Notes: generated by a model not told the origin, from the letters alone. Positions 25,302-33,812 are shown, numbered from the stretch's first letter. The stretch: DNA of 49,865 nt from Paracoccaceae bacterium (GCA_024742575.1 JANSYF010000019.1:1-49865), one strand, 5' to 3'. Program-made: numbers and translations.

Positions 25302-28045
25302 TAGCTGTCTTCCTTGTCCAACGAGATCTCGAACGTCATGCCGTCAGGCAGCTTTTTTAGGAGCTCTTTGAGCTGCGCACCGGTTGCAGCAGACACCTTC
25401 AGAGTTACTTCCTTCACGGGCGTTGCCGGGCCGATGCCCCAGCCTTCCATCTTTCCGATCAGGTTGAGGGGCGATGTGGGTGCGCTGAACAAAGGTGTGC
25501 GGCCACTGCTCGTACCACTGCCGAAAATCCCCGCCGGCTCTGGCCCTGTGCCCCCCGGGTCGTCGGCCGGCCCTGTCCCAGTAGGGCCATCCGTAGGCGG
25601 CTCGCCTCCTGTGCCAGGCCCTCCGAAAAGCCCGCCAGCCGGAGGGGTGCCCGCGGGTGGCGTCACTGGTGCGGATCCTCCTGTCGAAGGCACCGCAGAT
25701 GGCTTTAGGAGGAAGACTTCATCCAGTTGACGGCCCGTTAATCCAAGTTTGGACCGCAGTCTTTTCCAAGCGGTATCTTCGCCTTCACCTGCTTGAGCCT
25801 GCAGATATTCCATGCTCCGAAGATTGATCGCGACTTTCCCACGCGCGCAAAGCCGAATGATCCTCTCTTTCATTGCTGTTTCCCCAAGCCAGGGAATGCA
25901 GTCTTGTCCAGAAGGCCGGGGTTCTTGCAGCTCCTTCAACAGCTTTCCGACGGAGCTGTTGTTGCTCGCGGCCTCCAAAACTAGATCTTGGAAGTCCTCG
26001 GGCACGAAGAGGTCGCTTGTAAGTGAAGCTTCAATAGCATCAGGGATTTTGGAGCCCTGTTCTTTGAGTGTTTCAATGTGGAAAACACATTGCGACGTAT
26101 CGGAGAAATTCCATCGGTGCAGGGCGGCAAAGCGATCGAAACGCTTCTTAAGAATGTCGCGCAGCTCGCCTTGGTACTTCGTTTGTAGCTTCCGGTATTC
26201 AGAGTTTTGCGAACCCCATTCCTGAGCCTTCATTTCTGCGCGAGCGAGAATAAGCAGGTCTCTATCATAAAACGCGTTCGTATATCCTGAGCGCGGCAAC
26301 AAGAAACGAACTGTATTGCGCCGTTTCTGAAGGTGATCCTTCAGCCACTGACCTAGCCGTTCATTCAGACGATCGGGCTCTTCTGGCAAAACTAATATTG
26401 GAAGTCTGTCGTCCCACTTGTCAGGATGCTCTCCTTCGTCCAGACCAGTCCATGGATCAGTCAACCAATTCCTCGGAAGCGCGATCACCCGAAAATTCTT
26501 CGCGACCTCCTCCGTGCCGCCGATGACGTATCGGATCTCTTTCGCCAGCTGGACCAAGTCGCTGCCATCGGTGAAGAGCTTGTCGTTTCTGGCAGATGCC
26601 ATCACTTTGGCTTGAGGGTTCTCCTCTTCCTTGAAGACGAGTCGCGTTCCATCCTGATGGATGTTGAAACTGTTCTCGATGATCGTCGCCAGTTCCACCT
26701 GGAAGGAGTTATCATCGATCTTGTTGGCCTTTGTGATGTCGGCTTGAAGGACAGCAGGTTCCGCTCCAGCCATATTGCCCACTGCGATTGATCGTAGCCA
26801 AAGGGCACCCACGATATCCTCTAGGTGAGGCGCTTTGGTTGTGTAGTCTGGAACCGCCTCAACAACCGATGTCAAATTTCGTCGAGCTTTATCTCGCAGG
26901 GCGCGATGCTGCTGATTTGCGACCGAGTCGAGCAAAGCGCCTATCCCGGTAGCTTCATCGTTCAGTTTAAAATCCGCAGAAGTCAAAACTGGGGTTTTCT
27001 CTCCACGACTCTTAAACAGACTTGCCAGAATGCGGATCAGGTCCCGTGTTTCTTGGGCATCAGTGGCGACAAGGACCTGATCTTCGAGAAGCTGCAAAAG
27101 ATGGGGCGCGAAAGGCCAAGACTCTCTAAAGTCATTGAGCTTTCGGTCTTGCTCCGCTGGAGGGACATTGAGCAGTCGAAAGAATTCGGCCACGTGGATT
27201 GCTAAAACTCCATCCACTGAAGACTCGTCAATTTGGAGTCTGTTTTCAAATAGTCGGTGCAGTAGCATCCTGCGACGATCATTCTGAATTTTATCGGGAC
27301 TACCTCCAGCGCGAAAGTCTACTTGCACCGGATTTACGCGGTGAATTTGCTGATAAGCATCGCTTGTTCCGTTCCGAACAGACACGACAAGGACAAGCAG
27401 GTCAGGATGTTCCTTAGCAATTTCAGACAAGATCTGAACAAAGTTGAACGCCCAATTCTTCCAAGGATACTGCTTGGTGTTGGTGAGACCGTCGAACCAA
27501 GTCTGGAATTCATCCAGAAGAAGCATCATCGGGGTGTGACGAAGGAGCTCGAGAATCAACTGATCGGATGGGATGTCCGGCTTGGCCGAACCCATTCCTT
27601 CCCATTTACCCTTGATATATGTTCCGTGAGGGTGGCGCTCAAAAAGAATATCCCACAGAAATTTGTAACGCTGGCGATGCAGGCTCTCTCCGATAACCAG
27701 CATTTCGTCGCGAAGTGGAATTGCGCCTATTTTGGCATCACCTAGTTTGCCTGACCAATCTGATAGCCACGCTTGGGTCGATTTTGGATCACTAACGGCG
27801 TGATATAGTGCCGCCATTAAGTGCGACTTTCCGAGCCCACGTTCGCCGATCACCACGACGGGACGTCCTTGGCTGGGGCCGACAGCCTCAATACCCTTGA
27901 GAAGATCCAAAGTTGGATACGTTATTTCCAGAAAATTCTCTGCCGGCACTTGAGTAGCGCCAGTATTCGACTCGTTTGAGAGTTCGATAGCTGTGCCCTT
28001 CAGGCGCCGCCCCAAAAACTCATCCCTTAATTTAAGCCCTAGCAT
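25301..28045 (-). CDS. brxC: DUF499 ATPase (BrxC/PglY-like)
   Basis: This 914-aa P-loop ATPase has Walker A G-E-R-G-L-G-K-S (about residues 69-76, in VVVIGERGLGKSHLMA) and Walker B LLLDEFQTW (about 176-184). DUF499 proteins are the BrxC/PglY ATPases of BREX. Near the C-terminus a low-complexity Pro/Gly-rich linker (roughly 785-850) joins the ATPase body to a final helical or beta segment of about 60 residues. ATG 28045 is preferred to ATG 28075: GAGGGG lies at normal distance before 28045, and 28075 would overlap the WYL gene by 20 nt. The protein is shorter than typical type 1 BrxC (about 1200 aa). Confidence 0.85.
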   Translation of the reverse strand: MLGLKLRDEFLGRRLKGTAIELSNESNTGATQVPAENFLEITYPTLDLLKGIEAVGPSQGRPVVVIGERGLGKSHLMAALYHAVSDPKSTQAWLSDWSGKLGDAKIGAIPLRDEMLVIGESLHRQRYKFLWDILFERHPHGTYIKGKWEGMGSAKPDIPSDQLILELLRHTPMMLLLDEFQTWFDGLTNTKQYPWKNWAFNFVQILSEIAKEHPDLLVLVVSVRNGTSDAYQQIHRVNPVQVDFRAGGSPDKIQNDRRRMLLHRLFENRLQIDESSVDGVLAIHVAEFFRLLNVPPAEQDRKLNDFRESWPFAPHLLQLLEDQVLVATDAQETRDLIRILASLFKSRGEKTPVLTSADFKLNDEATGIGALLDSVANQQHRALRDKARRNLTSVVEAVPDYTTKAPHLEDIVGALWLRSIAVGNMAGAEPAVLQADITKANKIDDNSFQVELATIIENSFNIHQDGTRLVFKEEENPQAKVMASARNDKLFTDGSDLVQLAKEIRYVIGGTEEVAKNFRVIALPRNWLTDPWTGLDEGEHPDKWDDRLPILVLPEEPDRLNERLGQWLKDHLQKRRNTVRFLLPRSGYTNAFYDRDLLILARAEMKAQEWGSQNSEYRKLQTKYQGELRDILKKRFDRFAALHRWNFSDTSQCVFHIETLKEQGSKIPDAIEASLTSDLFVPEDFQDLVLEAASNNSSVGKLLKELQEPRPSGQDCIPWLGETAMKERIIRLCARGKVAINLRSMEYLQAQAGEGEDTAWKRLRSKLGLTGRQLDEVFLLKPSAVPSTGGSAPVTPPAGTPPAGGLFGGPGTGGEPPTDGPTGTGPADDPGGTGPEPAGIFGSGTSSGRTPLFSAPTSPLNLIGKMEGWGIGPATPVKEVTLKVSAATGAQLKELLKKLPDGMTFEISLDKEDS

Positions 28046-28055
28046 CGAGGTCCCC

Positions 28056-28925
28056 TCAAACTCCGGTCTCAGCACGGTTCAATTCCGTGTGAGGTGTTAA
28101 CAAAACAATCTGCTGATCCTGCGGTTTCCTAGCACCTGGATCGGTATCGAGCCCCAGACGTTTCAGAGCATAGTAGAGCAGAGCGCGTCGCACCTTGATC
28201 TTCGCCGTGCCACCGCGCATTCCATAGTCGAGCGCAATCACCTTTTTCTGGCTCTCTGAGAGTTCAGGGTGGGGGGCAATCTCCAGCGTGACGTGCTCTT
28301 GCCAATCGTCATCGGCCGCATCCGTTGCGCCGCCGGCGTCTACGCCACGCGTCTCGAGGATGCGCGAAAGCAGGAAGTCCTTGAAAACTTCGTCGGTTTT
28401 ACAAAATGCCCGTGTGTGCCATCGGAAGCCATCGAATCCAATGGCGTGGGGCGCGATCCACCGCCAGCTCGGCTCCGGACGCGAGAGAGACTGATACTTC
28501 ACCTCGATCGCTTCAGAGCGGCGGATTGCACAGACTACAGATCGCAGTGTCACGGGGTTCACACCACGGGCCGGAGTGGGCGTGGCGTCATAGGCTGGTA
28601 GTTCAGCAATCCACGCGTCGTCGCTATCCATGAGGCCATCAGCCAAAGAGCGAAGCTGTGCGAGGTAACGGCTAGCATCGGGTTTCAGGAACTGAGCAGC
28701 ATAATCGGGACCTCGGACGTACGTCCGCGCACTCTTGTCGTAGACCATGTTGTCCGGAGCCAGACCGATATAGCGGTTCAGGTCGGCGGACGCTTGGTTC
28801 ACCGATAGTCCAAACTGCTCCATCAAATCGCTTCGGTTCACATGCCCCTCCCAAAACAATCGGAACTCGATGAACTCGAGGCGCTGTGCGACCCCCCAAC
28901 GAAGCTCCGACTTGCTGTTATCCAC
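28056..28925 (-). CDS. WYL-domain transcriptional regulator of the BREX-like operon (BrxR-like)
   Basis: This 289-aa protein has an N-terminal winged HTH (about residues 12-75, with NRSDLMEQFGLSVNQASADL as recognition region). Its WYL domain (about 125-205) contains IEVKYQSLSRP, WRWIAPHAIGF and FRWHTRAF ... DFLLSRI. BrxR-type WYL repressors of about this length are first genes of many BREX loci and bind inverted repeats upstream. The start is GTG 28925 with GGGAG 6 nt before it. A near-palindrome sits 17-41 nt upstream. It is 10 nt from the DUF499 gene, so regulator and effectors share one transcript. Confidence 0.85.
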   Translation of the reverse strand: MDNSKSELRWGVAQRLEFIEFRLFWEGHVNRSDLMEQFGLSVNQASADLNRYIGLAPDNMVYDKSARTYVRGPDYAAQFLKPDASRYLAQLRSLADGLMDSDDAWIAELPAYDATPTPARGVNPVTLRSVVCAIRRSEAIEVKYQSLSRPEPSWRWIAPHAIGFDGFRWHTRAFCKTDEVFKDFLLSRILETRGVDAGGATDAADDDWQEHVTLEIAPHPELSESQKKVIALDYGMRGGTAKIKVRRALLYYALKRLGLDTDPGARKPQDQQIVLLTPHTELNRAETGV

Positions 28926-29261
28926 TTCGCACTCCCGACTCGGCGCGCATGATTTATGTACGCGCCCATTTTTTGTGCTGACTGCACGCTAACGGGGAGT
29001 CGTGTCGGGTTCAATCGAAATCCCGCGATCTTTCGGGGGTTTGCTCCAATGAACAGGACCGAACCGCTAATGCCGGAGCAGGGTGTCGACCTCGCGTCTC
29101 CCCGGCACGACTGCGATTATCGCCACCGCTTTAGCGGCTGCGCGGCCGGCGAAAACTCAAGCCGGCCTGGTGGGCTCCGAGCGGCTTAGCCGCCATCTCC
29201 ACCGCCACGCTCGATCCGACCTAACGTCCGGCGTTTCCCGCGGCTCCCGCGATTATCGGAC
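28926..29261. other. 336-bp intergenic region rich in GC hairpins
   Basis: This gap between the HEPN gene end and the WYL start holds no convincing gene. It contains the operator candidate above, a 7-bp inverted repeat GGCCGGC/GCCGGCC around a 10-nt loop (29144-29167), smaller hairpins CCGCTttAGCGG and GCGGCttaGCCGC next to it, and a repeated GCGATTATCG. None is followed by a T-run, so they are not standard terminators. Confidence 0.5.
28942..28966 (-). promoter_or_regulatory. Candidate WYL operator/promoter region
   Basis: GGCGCG (28942-28947) and CGCGCC (28961-28966) flank an AT-rich centre; the inner CAT/ATG pair extends the near-palindrome to 25 bp. It lies just upstream of the WYL start and would cover the -10 region of a minus-strand promoter. 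Autoregulation by the WYL protein is inferred. Confidence 0.45.
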
Positions 29262-29978
29262 CTATTCGGCGACGGGATAAAACGGCTTACCCCAATCCTC
29301 ATCGGGATTGTCCATCATAATGTCGACGAATACAGGCATAAGAAACCCAAGGATTTCAGCGCCGTCTTGAACCTGAGACCGGTTGACGCTGCTGTTCCAG
29401 GTTGAGCCACCATGGACGAGCTGATTGCGCAGGACGTAGAGCCGATCAAACACAAAGCTCAGGACCCGCGCAGTATCTCCAGCCTGAAAAGACAGAGCGA
29501 AGGATCTCGCGGAGGCTTTGAATCTTTCCTCCCAATCATCGAATCCATCGATCCCGTTGTGGTGCTGCCAAAACGGATTGAACACATAACGGTTTTCCAT
29601 GAGCATCCTTACTGGACCTGAAAACCGCTGCCAAAGCGCCTGGTAAATACGCCTATCCTTGTCTAGTTGGTCGAGCCTTCCGAAAAAATCTAGAAACGCC
29701 GCACGTTCTCCCGGTGCTATCGACTGAAATTCCTGCTCGTCTGCATAAGCGGCGTTGAAAGCAATCCAAAGAAATATGAAGCGCGCGTCATCATCATCGA
29801 CACAGGCTTCACCACGCCCGATCCAACTGATCGCGCGATGGACGCGTAATCCCATGGTTTCAGGAAAACCATCGCGAATGGCACGTTGTTTGGTTTTTAG
29901 TGCGGCGTGGTCGATGGCTTTTGTCATTGGCGAGCCCGGCTCCCGAGATTTCTTTGATTTAACAATGCTATTCCCCAT
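29262..29978 (-). CDS. HEPN-domain protein with intact RNase-type motif
   Basis: This 238-aa helical protein has the HEPN signatures F-L-W-I-A-F-N-A-A-Y (about residues 69-78) and R-N-Q-L-V-H (Arg184, Asn185, His189; R-x4-H). The latter is the catalytic motif of HEPN ribonucleases, many of which are toxins or abortive-infection effectors. No antitoxin partner such as MNT is seen nearby. It lies between the BREX-like operon and a divergent nuclease-helicase gene, 50 bp apart. Start ATG 29978 has no clear ribosome site; an internal ATG at 29927 is an alternative. That it acts in defence is inferred from fold and context. Confidence 0.75.
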   Translation of the reverse strand: MGNSIVKSKKSREPGSPMTKAIDHAALKTKQRAIRDGFPETMGLRVHRAISWIGRGEACVDDDDARFIFLWIAFNAAYADEQEFQSIAPGERAAFLDFFGRLDQLDKDRRIYQALWQRFSGPVRMLMENRYVFNPFWQHHNGIDGFDDWEERFKASARSFALSFQAGDTARVLSFVFDRLYVLRNQLVHGGSTWNSSVNRSQVQDGAEILGFLMPVFVDIMMDNPDEDWGKPFYPVAE

Positions 29979-30028
29979 AGTGTGAGCTGTCGACGAGACA
30001 ATTTCGGGGGCAAAGGGTTCACAGGCAG

Positions 30029-33000
30029 GTGCGGAAGCTCAAAAGCCATTTTTTGTTTTCAGCGTCGGATTTGATGCGTTTTATGGGCTGCGCACACGCG
30101 ACGGCTCTTGATCTCATGTATTTGCGTGGCGAGGGACCTGAGCCTGGCGAGGATACTGAGGATGCCGTGCTTCTTAAAAAGCAGGGCGACGCGCATGAGG
30201 CGGCGCATCTTGCTCGCCTCAAGGAGGCCGGACGCACAGTCATGGAAATTGAGCGCGGCAAGCTTGGCGAGAACGCCGAAGCAACACGCGCAGCGCTCGC
30301 CGCTGGTCCGGATGTGGTGTTTCAGGGTGCGTTTCTATCCGGAAACTGGGGCGGCTGGTCCGACTTCCTGGAGCGTGTCGAGACACCCTCGGCGCTTGGG
30401 TCGTTCAGCTATGAAGTGGCCGATACCAAGCTGAAACGACGGGCTGATCCCAAACATGTGCTTCAGCTGGTTCTGTATTCTGATTTGCTGGCGGAAATTC
30501 AGGGGGTGGTGCCCGAGTTCGCGCATGTCGAATTGGGAGACGGCACCCGCGCGACGCTGCGCCTGGCAGACTACTCTTCCTATGCTCGGATGGCGCGACA
30601 ACGGCTGGAAGCCTTCGTCGCCGATCCGCAGCCGACACGCCCGGTACCATGTGCTGATTGCGGTCTGTGCCGCTGGGCCGAACATTGCAACATTGTCTGG
30701 CAGGCCGAAGACAGCTTGTTCAATGTCGCCAACATCAGTCGTGGTCAGGTGAAAAAGCTAGAAGCCGCGGATGTTCACACATTGGAGGCTCTCTCGACGC
30801 TGGATCAGCCAGTGCGCGGAATGGCCGAAAATACCCAGGCCCGTTTGGTCACTCAGGCCCGCCTGCAGCAGGCCCGCAAAACCGGGGAGCCAGATTTCGA
30901 ACTACGGGCACCTGAGCCTGGCAAGGGCTTTGACCTGTTGCCTGAACCGCAGCCGGGCGACCTGTTCTACGACATTGAAGGCGATCCACACTACGAGGGC
31001 GGTCTCGAATACCTACACGGCATCTGGTTCGATGGGCGGTTCCAGGCGTTCTGGGCACATGACCACGATGCCGAAGCGCGGGCATTGTCGGACTTGCTGG
31101 CGTTCTTTCGTGAGCGGATTTCGCAATACCCCACTGCGCGCATCTATCACTACGCGCCATACGAGATCACAGCGCTCAAACGCCTGACCACGAAATATGG
31201 GATCGGTGAGGCTTTCCTCGACCGGTTGTTGAGGGAACGCCGCTTCGTAGATTTGTTCGCCGTCGTGCGCGGCGGGCTGATCGGGTCTGAGCCAAACTAT
31301 TCCATCAAATCGATGGAGGCATTTTACAATCGCAAGCGCGACGGCGAGGTCAAGACGGCGGGTGGCTCGGTCGTTGCCTATGAGCGCTGGCGCGAAACGC
31401 AGGACCAGCGGATTTTGGACGAGATCGAGGATTACAACCGCATCGACTGTATCTCCACTGAGGAACTGCGCGACTGGCTGGTAGGCATCCGACCCAACGG
31501 CCCTTGGCCGACACTTGCCCCGGACGCTGGGGAAAAGGAGGTCGAACAGGATGCCGATACGCAAGCATTGCGGAGCATGCTGGCGGAGTCCGGCTTGCCC
31601 GAGGCGCGGCAGGATATGCTGTTCAACCTCGGCGTCTTTCACAGCCGTGAGGTGAAGCCCGCGCAATGGGCCGTGTTCGATAGCGCTGCGAAAGACGAAG
31701 ATGATCTGCTTGACGATCTCGATGCACTTGGTGGGCTTGAGGCAGCGGGCCCTGTCGAGCCCGTGAAGCGATCCTTCGCGCGCCGATACACCTATCCCGA
31801 ACAGGAGACGAAGCTTCGTAGCGGAAAAAAGGCGACGGTTCCCGTGTTTGACAGCCCACCTACAACCGTCGGGATCGAGTCCATGGATCACCGCGCCCGC
31901 CAGATCACGGTCAAAGCAGGTCCAGGCAAGGCTGACCTTCTGGCGGATCAACTGAGGCTGCATCCGGACTGGCCGATCCAGACGGGTGTCATTGCCGGTG
32001 CTTTGCTCGATGTGATCGCCGATCAGTGCGGCGCTCGCCGGTACACGGCCGTGGATGACCTGCTGTCGCGCACTGCACCGCGCCTGAGCAATGGTCCAAA
32101 GGGTAATCTTCTGGGCGGGGCAGACTCCGTAGCGGGCACCATCGCTGTGGTAAATGACATGGATGGAACGGTCCTGCCGATCCAGGGGCCGCCTGGCACC
32201 GGTAAAACCTTTGTTAGTGCCCGCGCAATACTGTCTCTTGTCCGGAAAGGGCACCGCGTCGGTGTTGCTTCGAACAGTCACGAAGCAATCCGCAATGTTC
32301 TCATGGGCTGTCTTCTCGCCCTCGACGATGACGATCCTGACATCACGCTGGAAAATGTCGAACTGGCGCACAAGGTCGGTGGCGGTGAGGATGGGTATCC
32401 CGATGGATTTTCCGGGATTACCCGCGCCCAGTCGAACCATGACCCTGCGCTATCAGACGCCCATGTCGTGGGCGGCACGGCGTGGTTCTTTTCCCGCGAC
32501 GAGAATGTGCAGGCTTTTGACTGGCTGTTCGTCGACGAGGCGGGCCAGGTTGGCTTGGCAAACATGGCTGCCATGGGTCGTGCTGCGCGAAACATCGTGC
32601 TTGTGGGCGACCCACGCCAGTTGCCGCAGGTCATTCAGGGAGCGCATCCGGTACCTGCAAACCTGTCGTGCCTAGATTGGATGCTCGGTGAGCATGCGAC
32701 GGTTCCAGCCGACCGGGGCATTTTCCTTCCCATGTCGCGGCGCATGCACCCTGACGTCTGTCGGTTTGTCTCGGAACAGGTGTATGAAGGCCGACTGACC
32801 AACCATCCAGATACCGCTCACCAGCGCGTGACAGGCACGGCGCTCCCCGAAGCTGGGGCTTTCTGGGTGCCGGTCCTGCATGAGGGTAATGCACAGATCG
32901 CACAAGAAGAAGTCGCCGCAATTGGAGGCACCGTCGCCAAGCTTCTTGGTGGAAGCTGGACGGAAAAGGATGGCAGAACACGGTCAATGCGCGAAACGGA

Positions 33001-33352
33001 CATCATCGTTGTTGCCCCGTACAACGCACAGGTGAATGCTCTCAGAGATGCCCTTCCATTGGGTGTCCGGGTCGGAACTGTGGACAAGTTTCAGGGACAA
33101 GAGGCACCGATCTGCCTGGTTTCCATGACCGCATCTTCTGCTGAAGAAACCTCGCGTGGGATGGAGTTTCTGTTCTCTCTCAACCGCATCAACGTCGCGG
33201 TGTCACGCGCCAAGGGACTCGCATTAGTCTTTGGGTCGCCGCGTTTGCGTGAGGCGAAGTGCAATACTGTCGAGCAAATGCAGTTGGTGAATACGCTGTG
33301 TGCTCTGCCGCCGTTGTTGGCGGAATACGGCTGCATGAATAATCCAGATTAG
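30029..33352 (+). CDS. TM0106-family RecB-like nuclease / RNase H-like / SF1 helicase fusion
   Basis: This 1107-aa protein has three modules. (1) A PD-(D/E)XK RecB-like nuclease (residues about 1-225) with G-W-S-D-F-L, E-V-A-D-T-K and Q-L-V-L-Y, then a Cys cluster C-A-D-C-G-L-C-R-W-A-E-H-C typical of Fe-S nucleases. (2) An RNase H-like exonuclease domain (about 310-490) with F-Y-D-I-E-G-D and Y-N-R-I-D-C. (3) An SF1 helicase (about 690-1100) with Walker A Q-G-P-P-G-T-G-K-T, VDEAGQ, GDPRQLPQV, VDKFQGQE and NRINVAVSRAK. The layout is Dna2-like. Start is GTG 30029. A role in DNA repair or in degrading foreign DNA is possible; the defence island context favours the second. Confidence 0.85.
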   Translation: MRKLKSHFLFSASDLMRFMGCAHATALDLMYLRGEGPEPGEDTEDAVLLKKQGDAHEAAHLARLKEAGRTVMEIERGKLGENAEATRAALAAGPDVVFQGAFLSGNWGGWSDFLERVETPSALGSFSYEVADTKLKRRADPKHVLQLVLYSDLLAEIQGVVPEFAHVELGDGTRATLRLADYSSYARMARQRLEAFVADPQPTRPVPCADCGLCRWAEHCNIVWQAEDSLFNVANISRGQVKKLEAADVHTLEALSTLDQPVRGMAENTQARLVTQARLQQARKTGEPDFELRAPEPGKGFDLLPEPQPGDLFYDIEGDPHYEGGLEYLHGIWFDGRFQAFWAHDHDAEARALSDLLAFFRERISQYPTARIYHYAPYEITALKRLTTKYGIGEAFLDRLLRERRFVDLFAVVRGGLIGSEPNYSIKSMEAFYNRKRDGEVKTAGGSVVAYERWRETQDQRILDEIEDYNRIDCISTEELRDWLVGIRPNGPWPTLAPDAGEKEVEQDADTQALRSMLAESGLPEARQDMLFNLGVFHSREVKPAQWAVFDSAAKDEDDLLDDLDALGGLEAAGPVEPVKRSFARRYTYPEQETKLRSGKKATVPVFDSPPTTVGIESMDHRARQITVKAGPGKADLLADQLRLHPDWPIQTGVIAGALLDVIADQCGARRYTAVDDLLSRTAPRLSNGPKGNLLGGADSVAGTIAVVNDMDGTVLPIQGPPGTGKTFVSARAILSLVRKGHRVGVASNSHEAIRNVLMGCLLALDDDDPDITLENVELAHKVGGGEDGYPDGFSGITRAQSNHDPALSDAHVVGGTAWFFSRDENVQAFDWLFVDEAGQVGLANMAAMGRAARNIVLVGDPRQLPQVIQGAHPVPANLSCLDWMLGEHATVPADRGIFLPMSRRMHPDVCRFVSEQVYEGRLTNHPDTAHQRVTGTALPEAGAFWVPVLHEGNAQIAQEEVAAIGGTVAKLLGGSWTEKDGRTRSMRETDIIVVAPYNAQVNALRDALPLGVRVGTVDKFQGQEAPICLVSMTASSAEETSRGMEFLFSLNRINVAVSRAKGLALVFGSPRLREAKCNTVEQMQLVNTLCALPPLLAEYGCMNNPD

Positions 33353-33379
33353 CGCCATACGCGATGCCATCAATTTTCA

Positions 33380-33405
33380 GGAATAAATTTTGTCACTGAA
33401 CCGTC
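33380..33405 (+). promoter_or_regulatory. Putative ECF sigma promoter 1 (GGAAT-N17-CGTC)
   Basis: GGAAT (33380-33384) and CGTC (33402-33405) are separated by exactly 17 nt. The same pair with the same spacing occurs at 36667 and 43549. The -35 GGAA and -10 CGTC types are those of ECF sigma factors, and an ECF sigma gene lies at 37096. It starts 28 nt after the nuclease-helicase stop and precedes the leader ORF. Confidence 0.7.
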
Positions 33406-33442
33406 TCCTTGATGACAACAACCGCCATCAAACAAGGAGACG
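33402..33442 (+). repeat. Inverted repeat linking -10 element and ribosome site
   Basis: CGTCTCCTTG (33402-33411) is the perfect reverse complement of CAAGGAGACG (33433-33442). The left arm contains the promoter -10 element, the right arm the ribosome-binding site of the leader ORF. If transcription starts about 6-9 nt after the -10, the left arm is mostly untranscribed, so a DNA-level site is as likely as an RNA hairpin. Confidence 0.6.
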
Positions 33443-33448
33443 ATCCAG

Positions 33449-33544
33449 ATGTGTTGCCAAAATCGATTCCCATTGGCTTTAAGATTGGCTCAGTTCGCTG
33501 CGTTGGTCTCTATGAAAATGGGAGACCTCTATGCTGCACGTTGA
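33449..33544 (+). CDS. 31-aa leader ORF upstream of the DUF4258 gene
   Basis: ATG 33449 follows an ideal AAGGAGA site. The 31-residue product starts M-C-C-Q-N-R-F and has a Leu/Ala-rich middle (LALRLAQFAALV). Its TGA (33542-33544) lies 14 nt inside the downstream gene, whose own ribosome site GGGAG is inside this ORF. That suggests translational coupling. It could be a tiny antitoxin-like partner or just a leader peptide. Nothing in the sequence identifies a family. Confidence 0.5.
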   Translation: MCCQNRFPLALRLAQFAALVSMKMGDLYAAR

Positions 33545-33812
33545 CTTTACCCATCATGCCCGAGAGAGATTGCAGCAACGCGGATTTCGCAGAGCTGATG
33601 TCGATCTTGTCCTGGAGGCTGCGAGCGAAATTCAACCCAAGGTTTACGTTCTCACCGATCAGGATGCCGCTCGCGAAATAAAGCGGCGCAAGCAAGAAAT
33701 ACAACATTTGGAACGGTTGCGTGGCGCAACTCTGGTGATCGACGAAGGCCGTCTCATCACGATGTATCACGCAAGAGATGAGACGATCAGAGAGCTTTCA
33801 AAAAAGCGCTGA
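33531..33812 (+). CDS. DUF4258-domain protein
   Basis: This 93-aa basic protein has the DUF4258 pattern: H-H-A-R-E-R-L-Q-Q-R-G-F near the start (residues 6-18), a middle with beta strands (KVYVLTDQ) and a C-terminal ATLVIDEGRLITMYH. DUF4258 proteins are small and resemble BrnT/RelE-type folds; several occur in toxin-antitoxin-like pairs, but the function of most is unknown. No classical antitoxin follows. The gene is translationally coupled to the 31-aa leader ORF and lies downstream of ECF-type promoter 1. Confidence 0.65.
   Translation: MLHVDFTHHARERLQQRGFRRADVDLVLEAASEIQPKVYVLTDQDAAREIKRRKQEIQHLERLRGATLVIDEGRLITMYHARDETIRELSKKR

Noticed and set aside
28956-29189. 77-codon + strand frame in the WYL/HEPN gap
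   Set aside because: No ribosome site, odd composition with hairpins running through it, and it crosses the probable WYL promoter.
31013-32440. 475-codon minus-strand open frame opposite the nuclease-helicase
   Set aside because: It lies antisense to the conserved RNase H-like and helicase motifs and has no domain of its own.
33409-33681. Alternative 90-codon frame overlapping the leader ORF and DUF4258 gene
   Set aside because: Starts without a ribosome site inside the inverted repeat and overlaps a recognisable DUF4258 protein; the leader ORF at 33449 has the ideal ribosome site.
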